Source: Parapristionchus giblindavisi (taxonomy: Eukaryota; Nematoda; Chromadorea; Rhabditida; Diplogasteridae). Taken from it: a DNA stretch of 64,000 nucleotides. Every line of letters starts with the position of its first letter. The first letter of the stretch is position 1. The notes beneath the pieces were generated by a model that was not told where the DNA came from, did no database searches, and was given only the letters and a program-made list of their open reading frames with translations. Positions 34,789-46,864 of the stretch are shown here, in pieces. A program made the translations under genes and the position numbers. The DNA is taken from NCBI GenBank assembly GCA_943737045.1, contig CALSFV010000041.1, positions 124,001-188,000 on the forward strand, given 5' to 3'.

Positions 34789-35400
34789 AAAGAATCAGAA
34801 TAATATTAAATTAATCCGTAAAATGATAACTTAGATACAGTGAACAATTTATGTAGTGATGAATTACATAAATTACGATACCACAACTTAGCAAAGAAAA
34901 ATTTATTATTACATATCGAGATATACTTTTTCCGAAAGATTTAACTGTGGGGCAAATAATAGAGCTATTGCTAAGTTAATTCCAATTGTCAATAACACGA
35001 TTTGAATGGCTAATTATGCTTAGGTAATTTACAGAGATGTGCATACAAGATCGATATTTTCATTAAAAAAAATTTATTTGCGATTTTCTAATATTTTAAT
35101 TTGACGCTAAATAACAGTATGATCATTGTAGTTTCTATATCTACAGTAATATCTCAATCAGATCTCAGTGATCGTATACTTAAAATTCCTAATATTAGGG
35201 TTAGTTTTTCAATGAGTTTTATTTCTACACCATTAAATTTATTCTATTTTGACTGCAAATACTAAATTGTAAGAATCATTGTATCAAGAAAAGATGTCAT
35301 GATGTGTATTTTATGTAATTCATCACTACATCAATTGTTCACTGTATCTAAGTTATCATTTTAACGGATAAATTTAATATTATTCTGATTCTGATTCTTT
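34789..35400. repeat. 0.6 kb foldback in the palindrome spacer
   Basis: The first about 85 bp, starting AAAGAATCAGAATAATATTA, reappear inverted at the right end (about 35312-35400). The interior is AT-rich without frames. Confidence 0.7.
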
Positions 35401-35535
35401 CTGTAGCTGGCCTTGCCCGTGTCAAGTGATTTATTAAAGTTATTTATCAAGTATTTTTTTTCGTCCAAGAGAAGGATCACTGTATCCTATGAGAGATCCC
35501 CCTTTCCACCCCCGAGATATCAAACCCCCATTATA

Positions 35536-36560
35536 TGAGGCCGTTTGCGTAAGACTCGACTAAGTGCCGGCACAGTAAAAAAATCAAAATTTGGGGATCG
35601 GGGTTCTCAAGGGTGCTCATGACGATGATCACGTTCATTTTGCACCTAGAGCCACCGTTGAGGCCAGACGACGTCACGTTGAAATCGCGTTTTTCGTCAT
35701 TTCTCGTGATCCAATGGTGCTAAAAATTGCAAAATCTACCCTCAGAGGCAGAATTTGATGGCGATCACGCCTGTCTAATTCATTTTTCATGGAAAAATTT
35801 AAGAAATTTTCAAAATTGGAAATTCAGTCGATGGAAAAAGTCCGTTTTGCGAGATACATAGATCGGACCGGAATGGCATCAGGATTCCATAGAAAAAATT
35901 TCAGCCAATTTGCGCCCGAGTCATTCGAGATAATCAACTTTTAGTGTAGTCATTTTGCTGTTGAAGAGTAGGAAAGAGGCTAGAGAGTATGGAATTGTGA
36001 GAGAGCAGAGAAGGTTGAAGGGAAGGGCATCCCGTCCACCCCCCTTCATTCCCATCCTGATCGTCTCACCTGCCTCTTTGCTCTCTCGCCCCAGCACACT
36101 CTCTCGTCTCTTGCCTCCGCATCAACAGTAAAATGACTACACTAAAAGTTGATTATCTCGAATGACTCGGGCGCAAATTGGCTGAAATTTTTTCTATGGA
36201 ATCCTGATGCCATTCCGGTCCGATCTATGTATCTCGCAAAACGGACTTTTTCCATCGACTGAATTTCCAATTTTGAAAATTTCTGAAATTTTTCCATGAA
36301 AAAATTAATTAGACAGGCGTGATCGCCATCAAATTCTGCCCCTGATGGTATATTTTTCAATTTTTAGCACTATCGGATCACGAGAAATGACGAAAAACGC
36401 GATTTCAACGTGACGTCGTCTGACCTCAACGGTGTCTCTAGGTACAAAATGAACGTGACCATCGTCATAAACACCCTTGAGAACCTCGATCTCCAAAATT
36501 TGATTTTTTTACTGTGCCAAATTTTATTACTTTTAGTCGATTCTTACGCAAACGGCCTCA
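35536..36560. mobile_element. TGAGGCCGTTTGCG foldback element, copy 2 (1025 bp)
   Basis: Same length and nearly the same sequence as copy 1 at 26202-27226, with TA flanks at 35534-35535 and 36561-36562. It sits in the spacer between the arms of the 8 kb palindrome and so is present once. Confidence 0.9.
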
Positions 36561-37551
36561 TATCACATTTAAATTTCATGAATTTTCACTTGTCACTTTT
36601 ACGTGTTTCGTTTTGTGCATACGCACGTTGATAAAATATATAATATAAGTTATCATAAGTATTAGTTTGAGCTTTCTCAACTAAATATATTTCTGGCCGC
36701 CAGAGAATTTATCATTTCTTTCGCAGATATGTCGACTTTTTCATACGAAATCTGTGCCAATAAAATTAATAGAGTCATTTAGAGTCTTTTTTATCTAAAT
36801 TATCATTTTTTAAAATTTTAATGTGTTTAGTGAGGTTACCCCGCCCTCCACCCGTCTCAATAGTGGTGGTAAGTCAAGTTCAGTGCGCGCGCGATGACTC
36901 TCTGCGTCTCTTTCCATCGATCTCGTCTGATCATCTGGCCAACAAAAACTAACTTTTTCCCTAAAATTGTAAAAATATCCTGCTATTTATGTATTTGTAC
37001 TATATACTGTACAATACTATAGTCATCTTGTAATCAATAAATAGTCACATTTCATGTCTTAAATGTTAGATTTATCTTCTTTTAACAAAAAAATAACAAG
37101 CGAATTTCAACAACTAAGAATACTGTCGAAAACCGTTATTTTCGCCCATTGTTCGGAAAATTGTATACAAAGATCAAAGATCATACTTCAGCAATAGAGT
37201 TGCAACTTTTGTGGACATCTCTAACATACAATAGTCACATTTCAAGAGCTATACGCTTAACTTTTGCAGCTTTGACATGTTACCGTAATCATCCGGTATT
37301 GATTTTGCTCTTTCTGTTTCTGCATCAATATACATTGAAAATCATTGATCGTACATTCAATACAAATACATAAATAGCATTTAGGATATTTTCACAATTT
37401 TAGGGGAAAAAGTTAGTTTGTGATTCATGATCACTCTGTGGGACCTCTCACATGCACTACACGTTATCATAGGGAGGGAGCGTAAATGCATCAAGAAAAA
37501 ATGGCAAAAAGAGATGGGTTCTGTTGGGCGACGTCTTCTTTTTCTAATCCT

Positions 37552-37632
37552 TCTCGGGGGTTCGAACTTCCCTGCCGACCAGCCGATCGGATTAACAGTT
37601 GGACCTACTATCCACTAGACTATGGGTCCCAG
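37552..37632 (-). other. tRNA-like sequence with A and B boxes (right arm only)
   Basis: On the minus strand TAGTCTAGTGGATAGT fits an A box and D arm whose four-base stem pairs with wobbles. CTGTTAA would place an Asn (GTT) anticodon, and AGTTCGAACCC fits a B box. The anticodon stem pairs poorly and the variable region is too long, so a working tRNA is unlikely. The left arm retains both flanks but lacks the internal 48 bp at 34228-34229. Confidence 0.35.
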
Positions 37633-37909
37633 TTAGAAAACATTTCAAATGAACTACATATACTCATCCGCTCCCGTACTTATAAAGCGATGCATGGCTC
37701 CGCCCATTTTTTGCGAACCTTATTTATATAGCGATGCTGACCCCGCCCATTTAACTTCGCGGGCTTAGACACAGATGTCAAACATTAACAACCCCAAATT
37801 CTTTATTTTTTCGGAAAAAGAGTTCCAGCCAGTGCTGGAATGCGCCGAGAGAACGCGGACATCGGAGGCTGGCGGCGTCCCACTTCTGAAGAAAACGTCG
37901 AGCAGACCA

Positions 37910-39282
37910 TCAACGACGACGACGACGAGCTTCCGAAGACGAAAGTGACGATTCGTCCTGCAAAACAGCAAATTATGAGATTCAAGGATTTGAGCTTTGT
38001 TAACGATCACTTTGTATAAAACTTCGGTTTCTGTCAATCAGACAGATCGGTGAGCAGTGAAGAGTGACGTTGGCAAAGGCAAAGGCAAGTCAAAGACAAT
38101 GATGTAACGAAGGTGAAGCGTATTCTAACATAGGTTCTTTTCAAAAGTCATGAAAAAAGAGACGACAAATTCTCCACAAAATTTTCGTCTTTTCGCGATT
38201 TGAACATAACTGATATGTACGCCACCTAGTTATTGTAGTCTGACCTAGCGTACAACCGTTGACCCGTTGAACCTCTTGATTGCCTACGCGTCACGGTCCG
38301 CGCACACTATATATAGGTGCGGGTTCTCTCCCCAGCTCACTTCTACAGTACAGCCCGATCTCCTTTTGTACACGAGTAACACTGCGGCGCGCAGAGGCGC
38401 TCATTTGCGCTCATCATTTATTTCTGCGGGTACTGATTGTGAATACTTTCCGATTCTCAAAGTCTTAATCATGAGTTTCCGTTATGAAAAGTTGTTTTAA
38501 TGACTAAAAAAACTGAAACAAAATTTCTATTAAGGAGAAAAAACAATTAAAAGGCAAATCACACTAGTCTCAAAATGATGGGTACTGTAAATTTCGAAAA
38601 ATGTCTTACGGCGATAGTGCGATCGATTCGTGATATTACAGTATACCTTTCCAGTAAATAATTACCCATCGTTTTCGGACCAGTGTGATTTGTCTTTTAA
38701 TTGCTTTTTCTCATTAATAGAAATTTTGTTTCAGTTTCTTTAGTCATTAAAACAACTTTTCATAACGGAAGCTCATGATTAAGACTTTGAGAATCGAAAA
38801 GCATTCAGTACCCGCAGAAATAAATGATGAGCGCAAATGAGCGCCTCTGCGCGCCGCAGTGTTACTCGTGTACAAAAGGAGATCGGGCTGTACTGTATAA
38901 CTTTCTCTCACCTTGCACTGTTGTGCTTATTTCTCTCCGATAAAGTCTCTATTCTACTACACGAGTTGTGCCTAAGGACATAACAATAACATAACAGGAA
39001 AGAGAATATAAAGAGGGCTCGTACCTTCAAAGAAGCTTCAGGACCGTGAGTCCACCATCTGATGTCATCTAGGCAGTGACGATAGCGTTCTAGACGACCT
39101 TGCTCCTCGGCAGGTAGGCGGTAGGTAGGCGATAGGTGTCGTGCCGATCTCTGAAATGGATTTGAAAAGATTAAAATGATTATGTAAACAAATTGAGACC
39201 ACTCTGCACACAGGCCACACTATCTCGTGGGCCAAAGGACAGTCGTGGTCACATTGCGCACATCGTCTGGAGCCGTATCCAT
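37910..39282 (-). CDS. Uncharacterised small basic protein with Arg5 tail (right copy)
   Basis: Mirror copy of the gene at 33106-33929. ATG is at 39282-39280, exon 2 at 39150-39025 (42 codons, identical frame), and exon 3 at 37957-37910 with one fewer CGT codon. Intron 2 is enlarged by the 550 bp miniature element at 38346-38895. The exon 1 donor is as uncertain as in the left copy. No family is recognised. Confidence 0.45.
38346..38895. mobile_element. Foldback miniature element, family CAGTAC (copy 2, 550 bp)
   Basis: Inverted ends CAGTACAGCCCGATCTCC and GGAGATCGGGCTGTACTG are flanked by TA on each side (38344-38345 and 38896-38897). The matching place in the left arm (TA at 33491-33492) is empty, with identical flanks, which proves insertion with a TA duplication after the palindrome formed. 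The interior shares the ATTAA-GAGAAAAAACAATTAA core with copy 1 at 2145-2594. No transposase is present. Confidence 0.93.
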
Positions 39283-39364
39283 GGCGTAAAGCGTAAAAGT
39301 TGACATAAAGTATACGTCTACTCTCGTGACGTCACCTTTACCGACAAATTGTTTGTAACGATTC
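39283..39364. promoter_or_regulatory. Compact bidirectional promoter with a CRE palindrome (right arm)
   Basis: Mirror of 33024-33105, with TGACGTCA at 39327-39334 between start codons at 39282 (minus) and 39365 (plus). Confidence 0.55.
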
Positions 39365-40097
39365 ATGGATACGTCCTCCGAATTAGTATTGAATGCGGAG
39401 CAGAAGAATATGAATAAAGTTGAGAGATGGCTAGAAGAGAGAGAAATGCAACATAAACAGAGAGATGCAATATGTCAAGATGTAGACGCACAAAAGGATG
39501 GTAGGCTCACTTCCCTTCCTTCCATCTCTCTCATAAACATTATCGATTGATGGTCTACACTCTTCCTTAGTGATCGATGGGTATGATAATGGATGTAAGA
39601 GAGATAGAGAAGAGAGAGGAAGAGATGGAAAGGAAGAATGACTGATAATATACGAACGACAGAAGATACATATATAAATGATCTTTGAAAAGGAGAGATT
39701 GAAAGGATGACTGAAAACTGCAGATGTAGGAAACAAAGTGAGGACACGTAGTATGTTTGAATATGATATTGGATCATATGCAAATGGCAGACAAAGATAG
39801 GTACTTAAAGAGGAAGAAGGAGAGGGCGAATTAACTACGAAAGTAACACCAAAAAGCATAGTGGAACGTGATGATAACAGAAAATGGCGGGAAAATCAGA
39901 TAGAGAATGCAGGGAACAGTCAGTCAGAGAAAGAGACATTCATCGATCGCTGTATGAGAGATGGTATGACTGATCTACCACTCCGTCTCCATCTCTATTT
40001 AGGGAAGGGGCCGTGGCCGTGGCCGCGGCCGTCATTTAGGGACACCCTCCAGTGTAATGGGTCGGGACTATGGGTCACATATAATATCTCTTTGTAG
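39365..40097 (+). CDS. Uncharacterised acidic/charged protein, about 140 aa (right copy)
   Basis: Mirror copy of 32291-33023: exon 1 39365-39500 and exon 2 39811-40097, with identical lengths. The only residue change I noticed is Gly for Val near the C-terminus (CNGSGLW versus CNGSVLW), inside the repeat-derived tail. The intron is purine-rich on this strand. Confidence 0.5.
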
Positions 40098-40408
40098 TTT
40101 TTAGAAATTTCTTGTTATTTATTATTTCCGTTGCCAATTTTCGTATATTTTAGAGTATGTGGAATATTGGTAACATGTGACAGCAAAAATATGTATTTTG
40201 ATCCAACAAACAAACGGTTCTAGAATTCGCTGATAATCTGGGAATTCCGCTATTTAGTGGCTGTGAAATTTTTGTGGGCGTGGCATTTTTCGCTGCAGTT
40301 TGAATTTCCCAAAATTTTCTTGTTTGCCTTTTATTTTCTTCTCTTTTTCATCACTTTACTGTTATGTTGTAATGATTTCTAGTATGATATTCATTTCTGA
40401 TAGGCAAC

Positions 40409-43400
40409 ATGGTTCTCGATATTGATCTCTTCCGTGAGGAGAAGGGGCACAATCCCGATGTTGTCCGCGAATCGCAAAAGAAACGGTCGGTGTCCTTACC
40501 TTTTCCATATTACCTATTCCTTGCTTCACATATACTATCGAGCACTTGAAAACATGTGTATTTCAACTGTAAAATATTCTAAAATCTTTTTTTTTTAAAT
40601 TTTCGGCGTTTTATTTCTCAACAGTAATTCTGATGCAATAGAACATGGCTTGTTTTTGTTGAGATATTTCCGGTATGTGTAATCGTATTATTCTGATGAA
40701 ATTTTATTTCAACTTTACTGATTCGTTCTTTTTAGCTTCAAGGATGTCACTCTTGTCGATAAAGTCATCGAATTCGACAAGCAATGGAGACAAGGTGTGT
40801 ACTAACATCAACAACTCATTATAATCATAGCTTCTTCACTCTTTACAATCAAACGTTCCACCCATGAACTGGAAAATCAATTAACGTGAAATAATATATT
40901 CTCGCAGATTTATATTAATATTTTTGTTGTAGAGCGTTTCAAGGCCGATCAACTCAATCGTCAGAAGAATGTACTCAGCAAGGCTATTGGAGAAAAGATG
41001 AAGGTATCGATGGACATTACTATTTCTATTTCAATACCATTTTTATTTTCTATAGCATGTTTTCTTGTTATCTATTTTAACGAATAAAATTATTAATTGT
41101 TCATTATTTTCAGAAGAAGGAGCCTGCTGGCAGTGAGGATCCCGTGCCCGCTGAGATCGAAGCGAAACTGATTGATGTTAAGGCCACCGACCTCGCGGTT
41201 AGTATTTGATCATCCGATTAATGAACATTTAATAAACTCATCAATATATCTCGCAAAAACATCTTATTGATGATGAAGCAAATCTGGTGGTACTTTTTCC
41301 TTTTTTCAATCGATTATCTTCAGGTTCTCTCGATCAATCAGATCAAGCAGCTCCGTGTACTTCTGGACAAGAAGATCGCCGAGACGGCTGTTGGTATGGA
41401 GAAGTGTGAATTGGACAGACAACAAGCACTCGTACAGGTATATTGATTGATTGAATGGTCTATCGATCGATTGATTGATTCAAACTAATAAGCAGAAGTA
41501 GCTTGATACTCGTTTATAATGTTCTTGTATCAAAACTCATGAAATGGAATAATGTTTAGCATGTGCAAGACACCTCATAGTGTACATAATGACATTTCTT
41601 GGTTTTCACATTGTTCAGGATGATGAAAGCTCTCTTATAAATATGAAATCAATGCGGCGAAAGTCAGACGGGCTAATTTAATACATATCAGATCGGCAAC
41701 CTGATCCATTCATCGGTTCCCGTTTCTGATGACGAAGAGAACAACATCACTGCTCGTACCTTTGGTGATATCAACGCCAACCAAAAATACTCTCACGTAG
41801 GTTTTTATTACAATGAGATGCAGCTTCGATCGTTGATTCGTATATATTCAGATTGAATATTGTTCAGGTAGATCTTGTCGTGATGGTTGATGGTTTCGAT
41901 GGTGATCGTGGTACGGTAGTGGCGGGTGGTCGTGGATACTTCCTTAAAGGACCTCTTGTATTCCTCGAACAAGCACTCATTCAACTTGCTCTCCATCAGT
42001 CAGTATATATTTAATAATAATAATAATGATCATAGGCATACATTTTCATACCTTCGTAATGCGAGGATTGACCTACTATATATGGCTGATTTTTGAGTCA
42101 TTTTATGGGAAACGAAGCTAAAATTGACGATTTTTAAGGGAACAATAACGAATTTTCTAAATCGACTCGCCACATTTCGAAACTTGACCCACCCTATAAA
42201 ATCAAAGGCGAGGGCACCCAAAATGTATGATCATAGGTCGAATAGCTAGGTTATCGTTTTTTCAAAATGCGGTCAGGTTTTTCGATTTTTGGCAAATTTG
42301 ACCCAAAATGCGGTCAGGTTTTTCGATTTTTGTGAAATTGTGTCTCAAAATGCGGTCAGGCTTGATACTTTGTAACATACATTTCGACCTGTGATAATGT
42401 TAATAATTTTTATATCCTCTTGATATCGATTGCCTTTGTAGACTAGCCCAGAAGGATTTCTCTCCCCTGTACACACCATTCTTCATGCGTAAGGAGGTGA
42501 TGCAAGAGGTTGCTCAGTTGTCTCAATTCGACGATGAACTCTACAAGGTATGCCTTATTATTTATATTTATTATGTATTCAAATTTTGAAATATGTTTCC
42601 GTGCAATATTAAAGATGAATGGGAAAGAGCCGTTGAATGTCCTCTTTCTTATAAGACATGGTTGGAGATGAGAACGTTTGAATGAATATTATTATTTGCA
42701 GGTAACAGGCAAAGGTAGTGAGATGGCTGGAGATGATTCTGTTGATGAGAAGTATCTCATTGCTACTTCTGAACAACCTATTGCTGCATTCCATAGGTTG
42801 CTTTTGTACTTTTTACTTTAATCATTTTGTAGTACGTACTTTAATCGGATTGTAAAATCTTCTGCATTATTATATGAGAGCTTGACGGCTCCCCTTGATT
42901 TTGTGTTTCATGAAGGTTATTTGATGGAACACTATTTGTCATATCTGGATACCCTGTGTTCCCATTCCACACTATAGTGAAATGTGACTCATGGTATCCA
43001 GAAATGCTTCGCACGTCAGTGTACTGACATTCGTTATTCTCAACAATGCAGCACGCACAATAGCTATAAATAATAATAGTAATAAATTGAATTAACATTG
43101 TAGAAACGAATGGTTGAACCCATCCGATCTACCGATCAAGTACGCTGGTGTGAGTACATGTTTCCGTCAAGAGGTTGGTAGTCATGGACGTGACACACGA
43201 GGAATCTTCCGGTTTGTTATTTCATCATGGTTTTGATAATACACTATTAATTTGTGCTTGGAACATTGATTATAGGCAAGAATTTGCAGTTGTTGTACCG
43301 ATCTGATATAATGATTCATTTATAGTGTACATCAGTTTGAGAAGATTGAACAATTCGTTATCTGTTCACCCTATGACGATGAGAGTTGGAAACTATTTGA

Positions 43401-44467
43401 TGAGGTATTGTAGTTTGTAGTTTGAACTATTCTTTACTTTACATAATACTTTTAGTTGTATAATGAATCTATTGTAGATGATTGGTAACGCTGAGACATA
43501 CTATCAATCTCTGGGTATTGCCTATCGTATCGTGAATATTGTATCTGGAGAATTGAACAATGCTGCTGCCAAGAAGTGAGTCCAACATGATTAGGTACAT
43601 TTACGATTTTTTTGGACTTTACCATTTCTTTAGAAATCTGCAACTATTTCCCGTGTAATCGTTATACTACTATGTGATGTAATTGATTAATGATTGTTAC
43701 AATTATCAGATTCGATCTGGAGGCATGGTTCCCTGGCAGTGCTGCGTATCGTGAGCTCGTATCATGCTCTAACTGTCTCGACTACCAAGCACGACGTCTA
43801 CGTGTTAGATTTGGACAAACAAAGAAGCTTGATGGAGAGGTACGGTAGATGTATAGTATTATTGATTGATCTATCTATCTCTCTTGGTGATATCTGGTTA
43901 CTGCATCATTATTTTCTACTTGACGTCCATTTCGGTAGTTGAACAAATTGCTCATATAATATTTGGCATTCTAAATACATTTATTCTTTATCATATAGTA
44001 GTCTATTACAACTCATGAATATTTATTCATCATGATAAATTCATCTATTATTCATATAATATAATACTTACAGACTCCATTCGTTCATATGCTCAATGCA
44101 ACAATGTGTGCAACCACTCGTGTTATATGTGCCATTCTTGAGACTTATCAGGTAGTATAGACTGATCTATCAACTATGAATTATCTACGTTATATCTTGA
44201 TCTTTGGACTCTAGACTTAGTTCATTAAATTATATATAATGTAGTTGAGATTGATCCTTGTTTAGTAGGTGTTGTACTTTAAAGTTCTGGGTATTCTTTG
44301 TATATTATATCTTTAAATGACTTATTGATTATTGTTTGAAGGAGGAATCGGGTATTCGTGTTCCCGAGATTCTCCAACAGTGGATGCCTCCCAAGTACAA
44401 GGAGTTCATCCCATTCGTCAAGCCTGCTCCTATCGATGAAGAGAATAAGAAGAAGGAGAAGAAATAG
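40409..44467 (+). CDS. sars-1: Cytosolic seryl-tRNA synthetase, 486 aa
   Basis: This class II enzyme charges tRNA-Ser with serine in the cytosol. Fifteen exons join in phase: 40409-40485, 40736-40794, 40933-41003, 41114-41197, 41324-41437, 41692-41796, 41868-41998, 42442-42547, 42702-42796, 43104-43211, 43326-43404, 43478-43575, 43710-43839, 44074-44151 and 44342-44467. The start [20 protein letters not shown] is the eukaryotic SerRS N-terminus, followed by the long coiled-coil tRNA-binding arm (about residues 40-130). Motif 1 region [20 protein letters not shown], then [15 protein letters not shown], motif 2 [24 protein letters not shown], and motif 3 with [19 protein letters not shown] are all present. 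The C-terminus IPFVKPAPI with a Lys-rich tail is the eukaryotic extension. Length equals that of animal cytosolic SerRS. No disruption was seen. Confidence 0.98.
42263..42360. repeat. Three tandem copies of an about 41 bp unit in sars-1 intron 7
   Basis: AAAATGCGGTCAGG occurs at about 42264, 42305 and 42347, the first two followed by TTTTTCGATTTTTG. Together with a mirrored CATACATTTT/AAAATGTATG pair nearby it looks like repeat-derived intron filler. Confidence 0.8.
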
Positions 44468-44746
44468 ATCTTTGATCTTTGATCTTTGAATCCACTGCAT
44501 TACCGTACCTCCTTGATTGTTTTTGTTTCTGCTTTAGAGTGATTTTTGTTTCCTCTTTCCCTCTCTATCTCGTTTGAACAATCTACAAAAATCTACAGAG
44601 CAATCGTTATCTAATATTATTTATATGAGCTTGTTCCGGTTTTTTCTTTCCTTATTTTATCAAATTTACCGTTTACTTTCTGTGTCTACAACTATTCCAT
44701 TGTTGTATTTGTGGGCTAAACAAATGATATGATAAAGTAAATTGTT

Positions 44747-44752
44747 TTTATT
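44747..44752 (-). terminator. Polyadenylation signal of the 85 aa membrane protein gene
   Basis: AATAAA on the minus strand, 87 bp past the stop at 44839. The gene converges with sars-1 across about 370 bp. Confidence 0.65.
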
Positions 44753-44838
44753 AAATGATGCATTTGGTCATTGCACAGGTTAATGTAATCGATATGCTAA
44801 AAGGAGTAATACTGGAACTAATGTCGTAGTAGGCGGAG

Positions 44839-45644
44839 TTACTCTGCGACGCGAGCGCGCATAATCTCCCTCTCTGCCGCACGCTTCTGCGCAATCTCGG
44901 TAGAGTGAGGGCCAAATTTGAAGTTGCGCTTGGCTCCAAACTGAAATTAAGATTACACATTAGATTAAAATTATTGAGTGTTGATGAATTCATTTGAAAC
45001 TTGTATGTGACTTCCAGTGTAGGCTACAGGAGTTTTAAGAAATATAGTTCAAAGATCAAAGCGGATACCGTACCGCTTCGAATACAGTAATATCGTCGTC
45101 TTTGCGAATGAAACACCAATTGAGGATAGTGCAGGAGAAGAGGAAGACGAAGGAGAAGAAGATCAACCTGGAAATAAATATTTTATTTTCTTTAATAAGG
45201 AGAAAAAAATATTAATTCAAAAATTTAAGATATTGAAATACTTAACAATTCTTCTCCTAAGTGATCAAATTTTCCTTTTTTCATTAGGCTTATTGAGAAA
45301 TGGCTTTAGAGAAAGTACTATCTATTTTTGAAGAAAGAGTCCTTTTGGAAGGGAAATTACAAGAGACAACCATTCTTAAAATTAATCTCTGTTCAAAAGT
45401 CTCGAAAAGAAAAAACACGGTAGTGACGAAGTCTCCTCTTTTTACGCACTCTTTCACATATTTTGCTTTTGTATTCGTGACTTGGGTGAAATTAATTTAA
45501 TTAGTTTCAAACAAGTTTCACGCAATTTGCTATTTACTACAAATCAATAATAGAATAGTGTGAATAGCAATATGAATCTGACCAAACAGCGAGAACTCCG
45601 AGATAATCCTTGATATCGAGATGTTGATGGAGATTAACAGACAT
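44839..45644 (-). CDS. Small single-pass membrane protein, 85 aa
   Basis: Three exons join in phase: 45644-45583, 45167-45074 and 44940-44839. The product starts MSVNLHQHLDIKDYLGVLAV, has one strong membrane segment (LIFFSFVFLFSCTILNW, about residues 22-40) and a charged cytoplasmic-type tail containing FGAKRNFKFGPHSTE. ATTCAG lies one base before the ATG, consistent with SL trans-splicing. Codon use and splice sites support a real, conserved-looking gene, but I do not recognise the family. Confidence 0.75.
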
Positions 45645-45931
45645 ACTGAATAGAGAAAATATAATAATTATTGATGTTTTAAGGGAAGATAAACGGTCTC
45701 TTCATAACCTTATACTCTCTCATAGACAGAGAATAGAGAAATAGTACATGGAATGAACAGATGAGTCGTTCAATAAGGAACGTGATAACAATTACAAATG
45801 AGATCAAGAGAGGATAAATATTTATTGATTGTAAAATATAGATAGTACGGTAATCCTAAGAAGCTATTAATAAATAAGTCAGTCCAAGAATATTGACACA
45901 CACAATCATCCAAACAATTTACTATTTTTTC

Positions 45932-46864
45932 TTTAACAAGGGAACCACTTAACCATACCCCATTTTCTTCTAATTTTGATATCCTGGCGTAAATCTACAT
46001 GGAAAAAGGTTTCTAAAAAGTTATGCCATAAGTTCCACATTCGCGTTTCGGAGGCCTTTTTCGGACCTCCGAAAATGCACTGGATTTGCCCAAAATGAGG
46101 CCAAAAAATACCAATATCGTACATCGAAAAATCCTTGGATCATGAATCGCCAGAAGCACTCTGAGCCACTCTGGTGATTCAACGGCGATTATGGCCGAAT
46201 GAGGCATTTTGGTGCTTATTCTTTCTTTTCGTTGTTTTTCTTTTCCTCTAATCTAGTTAGTCCGCGAGAATCATGATAAAATATTGCGTTTTCACAAACC
46301 TAAGCTGAAACATGATTCAAGGGATACACAAAACTGGAGGCGAAACCGGGAAATATTCCGATACACCACCTCGGAATTTGAGATCATCGGAACGATTTAT
46401 TCATTTACGAATCAGCATGATTTTATGAAAACGCAATAATTTATCATGATTCTCGCGGACTAACTAGATTAGAGGAAAAGAAAAACAACGAAAAGAAAGA
46501 ATAAGTACCAAAATGCCTCATTCGGCCATATTCGCCGTTGAATCACCAGAGTGGCTCAGAGTGCTTCTGGCGATTCATGATCCAATAATTTTTCGATGTA
46601 CGATAGGCCCAGAAAGTCAAAAATATCCAAAAATGGTCATAAATATTCAAAAAGAAGAACTAAAGAGGACCAAAAAGGGCCAAAAATGTCCAAACAGTCC
46701 CAAAAAGGTAAAAAAAGGCTCTTTTCAGAGGACCGAAACAGGCCTTAAAACGCGAATGTGGAACTTTTGACATAACTTTTTAGAAACCTTATTCCATGTA
46801 GATTTACGTCAGGATATCAAAATTAGAAGAAAATGGGGTATGGTTAAGTGGTTCCCTTGTAAGA
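45932..46864. repeat. 0.93 kb foldback repeat
   Basis: ACAAGGGAACCACTTAACC at the left end is mirrored by GGTTAAGTGGTTCCCTTGT at the right end, and the arms continue for over 400 bp (ATCATGATTCTCGCGGACTA appears in both orientations around 46262 and 46445). Mirrored open frames within it are not convincing as genes. Confidence 0.85.

Larger units (their letters stand above)
34722..37067. other. Central spacer of the 8 kb palindrome
   Basis: No gene is supported. It contains a foldback at about 34789-35400 (GATAACTTAGATACAGTGAA mirrored at about 35340-35359) and a full 1025 bp miniature element at 35536-36560. Near 36950-37000 a stretch (AACTAACTTTTTCCCTAAAA) directly repeats the left-arm sequence around 34371. 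Confidence 0.6.
32181..40206. repeat. 8 kb palindrome with mirrored divergent gene pairs
   Basis: The left arm is 32181-34721 (2541 bp) and the right arm 37068-40206 (3139 bp), with a 2.35 kb spacer. The arms agree almost base for base over their shared length; the right arm is longer because it carries a 550 bp miniature element (38346-38895) and about 48 bp of tRNA-like sequence missing on the left. Each arm holds the same two small divergent genes and their shared promoter. It separates taf-8 from sars-1. Confidence 0.93.
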
